From the NCBI GenBank assembly GCA_964019695.1, contig OZ026528.1:55954495-56018494 (forward strand): DNA of 64,000 bases, given 5' to 3'. How positions within the stretch are numbered: the first letter of the stretch is position 1; every line of letters starts with the position of its first letter. This document shows positions 63,331-64,000 of the stretch, one piece after another. The notes under the pieces were generated by a model. That model saw only the letters and a list, made by a program, of their open reading frames with translations. It did no database searches and had not been told where the DNA came from. Source of the stretch: Loripinus fragilis. Its lineage: Eukaryota > Mollusca > Bivalvia > Lucinida > Lucinidae. The translations under genes were made by a program, and so were the position numbers.

Positions 63331-63599
63331 GAGTAGTACTTTGTTTCCTTATTTAATAACTAAGGATATGAATTCTCAATTTGTGTTCTTAGTGAATTGT
63401 TAAAACAACATGCTTAATGAATTTCATATAACCAACAAACAAGTAACAGTTTTTATCCAATCAAAGCATATGGTGATCTTTTTATATTTTCCGTATGTTC
63501 TATCAAATTATATTGTGTGTGTCTTGTAGGAATCATTTCAAATATTTTTCTCTGTAAATAATATTTAACCAAAATCTTTAACTAACATGTTCGGACCAA

Positions 63600-63905
63600 G
63601 AGAGTTTTGTCAGAGGGGGTCCAATTCTGATAACCTTTCTTTAGTTGATGAGGGGAAAGAGCACCCAAATATCACTTAAAGGGAGCCATCATCGACCCAC
63701 CAGCAAAACGCCATTCAAATATTGTTTTGCTGGCAGGTCAATAATTTTGGCCCGACATAGAATGCTGCCATGGTAGCTTTGTGATTTTTCAGGGCATCCG
63801 GACCATTATTGCTAAGAAACCGTATAGATCTGTGATTTTTCAGGGCGGGGACGGGTGTGTGTGTGTTCCGGACCCCCTGTCCCCTCCCTCTGGATCCGAG
63901 CATGA
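63600..63905. mobile_element. Repeat family M
   Basis: TTTTGTCAGAGGGGGTCCAA at the left; GGACCCCCTGTCCCCTCCC and TCTGGATCCGAGCATG at the right; AGCAAAACGCCATT..TTTTGCTGGC centre. Confidence 0.6.
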
Positions 63906-64000
63906 CCTACTTATTTTCTATCAAAGAATATATTCATTTATTCTCAATTTGTATAACTGGTATCAGTGACTTGAGTTAAAACAATGTGCTTTGTGGATAT

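Noticed and set aside
1..64000. BTB or other constant 5' exon, transposase, reverse transcriptase or viral gene
   Set aside because: Looked for among all longer frames and around TIR elements; none has recognisable motifs.

Overview
This AT-rich window looks like animal nuclear DNA, most likely from a bivalve mollusc. The clues are the dense population of short palindromic transposons, two tRNA-headed SINE families, an element bounded by AGCTCACCTGA / TCAGGTGAGCT, and short genic exons separated by kilobases of repeat-rich intron. The bivalve assignment is an inference from repeat style; no single sequence here proves a species.

The gene content is one theme repeated. Thirteen plus-strand units each consist of a 3' splice acceptor, a short open exon encoding two or three C2H2 zinc fingers, and a stop codon. 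Their acceptor-to-stop spans start at 3095, 7461, 10972, 15662, 26621, 31656, 37553, 42536, 44162, 49549, 54852, 57689 and 60554. Every span, measured to its stop, is 2 modulo 3, so every exon enters in phase 1, with codon positions 2-3 reading AT, GT or GA. A G donated by one shared upstream exon would give Asp or Gly in every case. Same strand, same phase and a private stop in each is the layout of alternative 3' terminal exons joined to a common 5' part, as known for the Drosophila BTB-zinc-finger loci lola and mod(mdg4). No BTB or other constant exon is visible, so the constant part must lie upstream of base 1 if it exists.

The exons form two subfamilies in blocks. Exons 1-7 (3.1-37.8 kb) have two fingers with HTGEKP-type linkers. 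Exons 8-13 (42.5-60.9 kb) have an FQTxKVGQVY-like lead, H(T/S)DEKPF and HTGQK linkers and, where intact (8, 9, 13), a third C2HC finger. Exons 4 and 12 carry in-frame stops. Exon 6 has lost a zinc-ligand histidine. Exons 10 and 11 have lost the third finger.

Around at least seven exons the terminal finger, its stop and its 3' flank have been tandemly copied into non-coding arrays. These are remnants near exons 1-3, a roughly 210-bp array after exon 4, an 88/74-bp array with a 764-bp higher-order repeat after exon 6, a roughly 101/109-bp array after exon 7, a roughly 66-bp array after exon 12 and one 160-bp duplication after exon 13. A 33/66-bp minisatellite at 11.35-12.16 kb grew from the 3' end of the exon-3 type. 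This recurrent budding of last-finger modules is the most unusual feature of the window.

The introns are filled with mobile elements: Tc1/mariner-like elements with TA duplications, TTAA-flanked piggyBac-like MITEs, a hAT-like MITE with an 8-bp duplication, SINEs, a perfect 84-bp foldback next to a 5.1-kb TIR element (17.9-23.3 kb), and minisatellites. Bases 1-2300 hold a diverged ~550-bp repeat carrying palindromes like the RFX X-box. I found no transposase, reverse transcriptase, rRNA or convincing functional tRNA gene. MITE families are lettered A-R here for cross-reference only.
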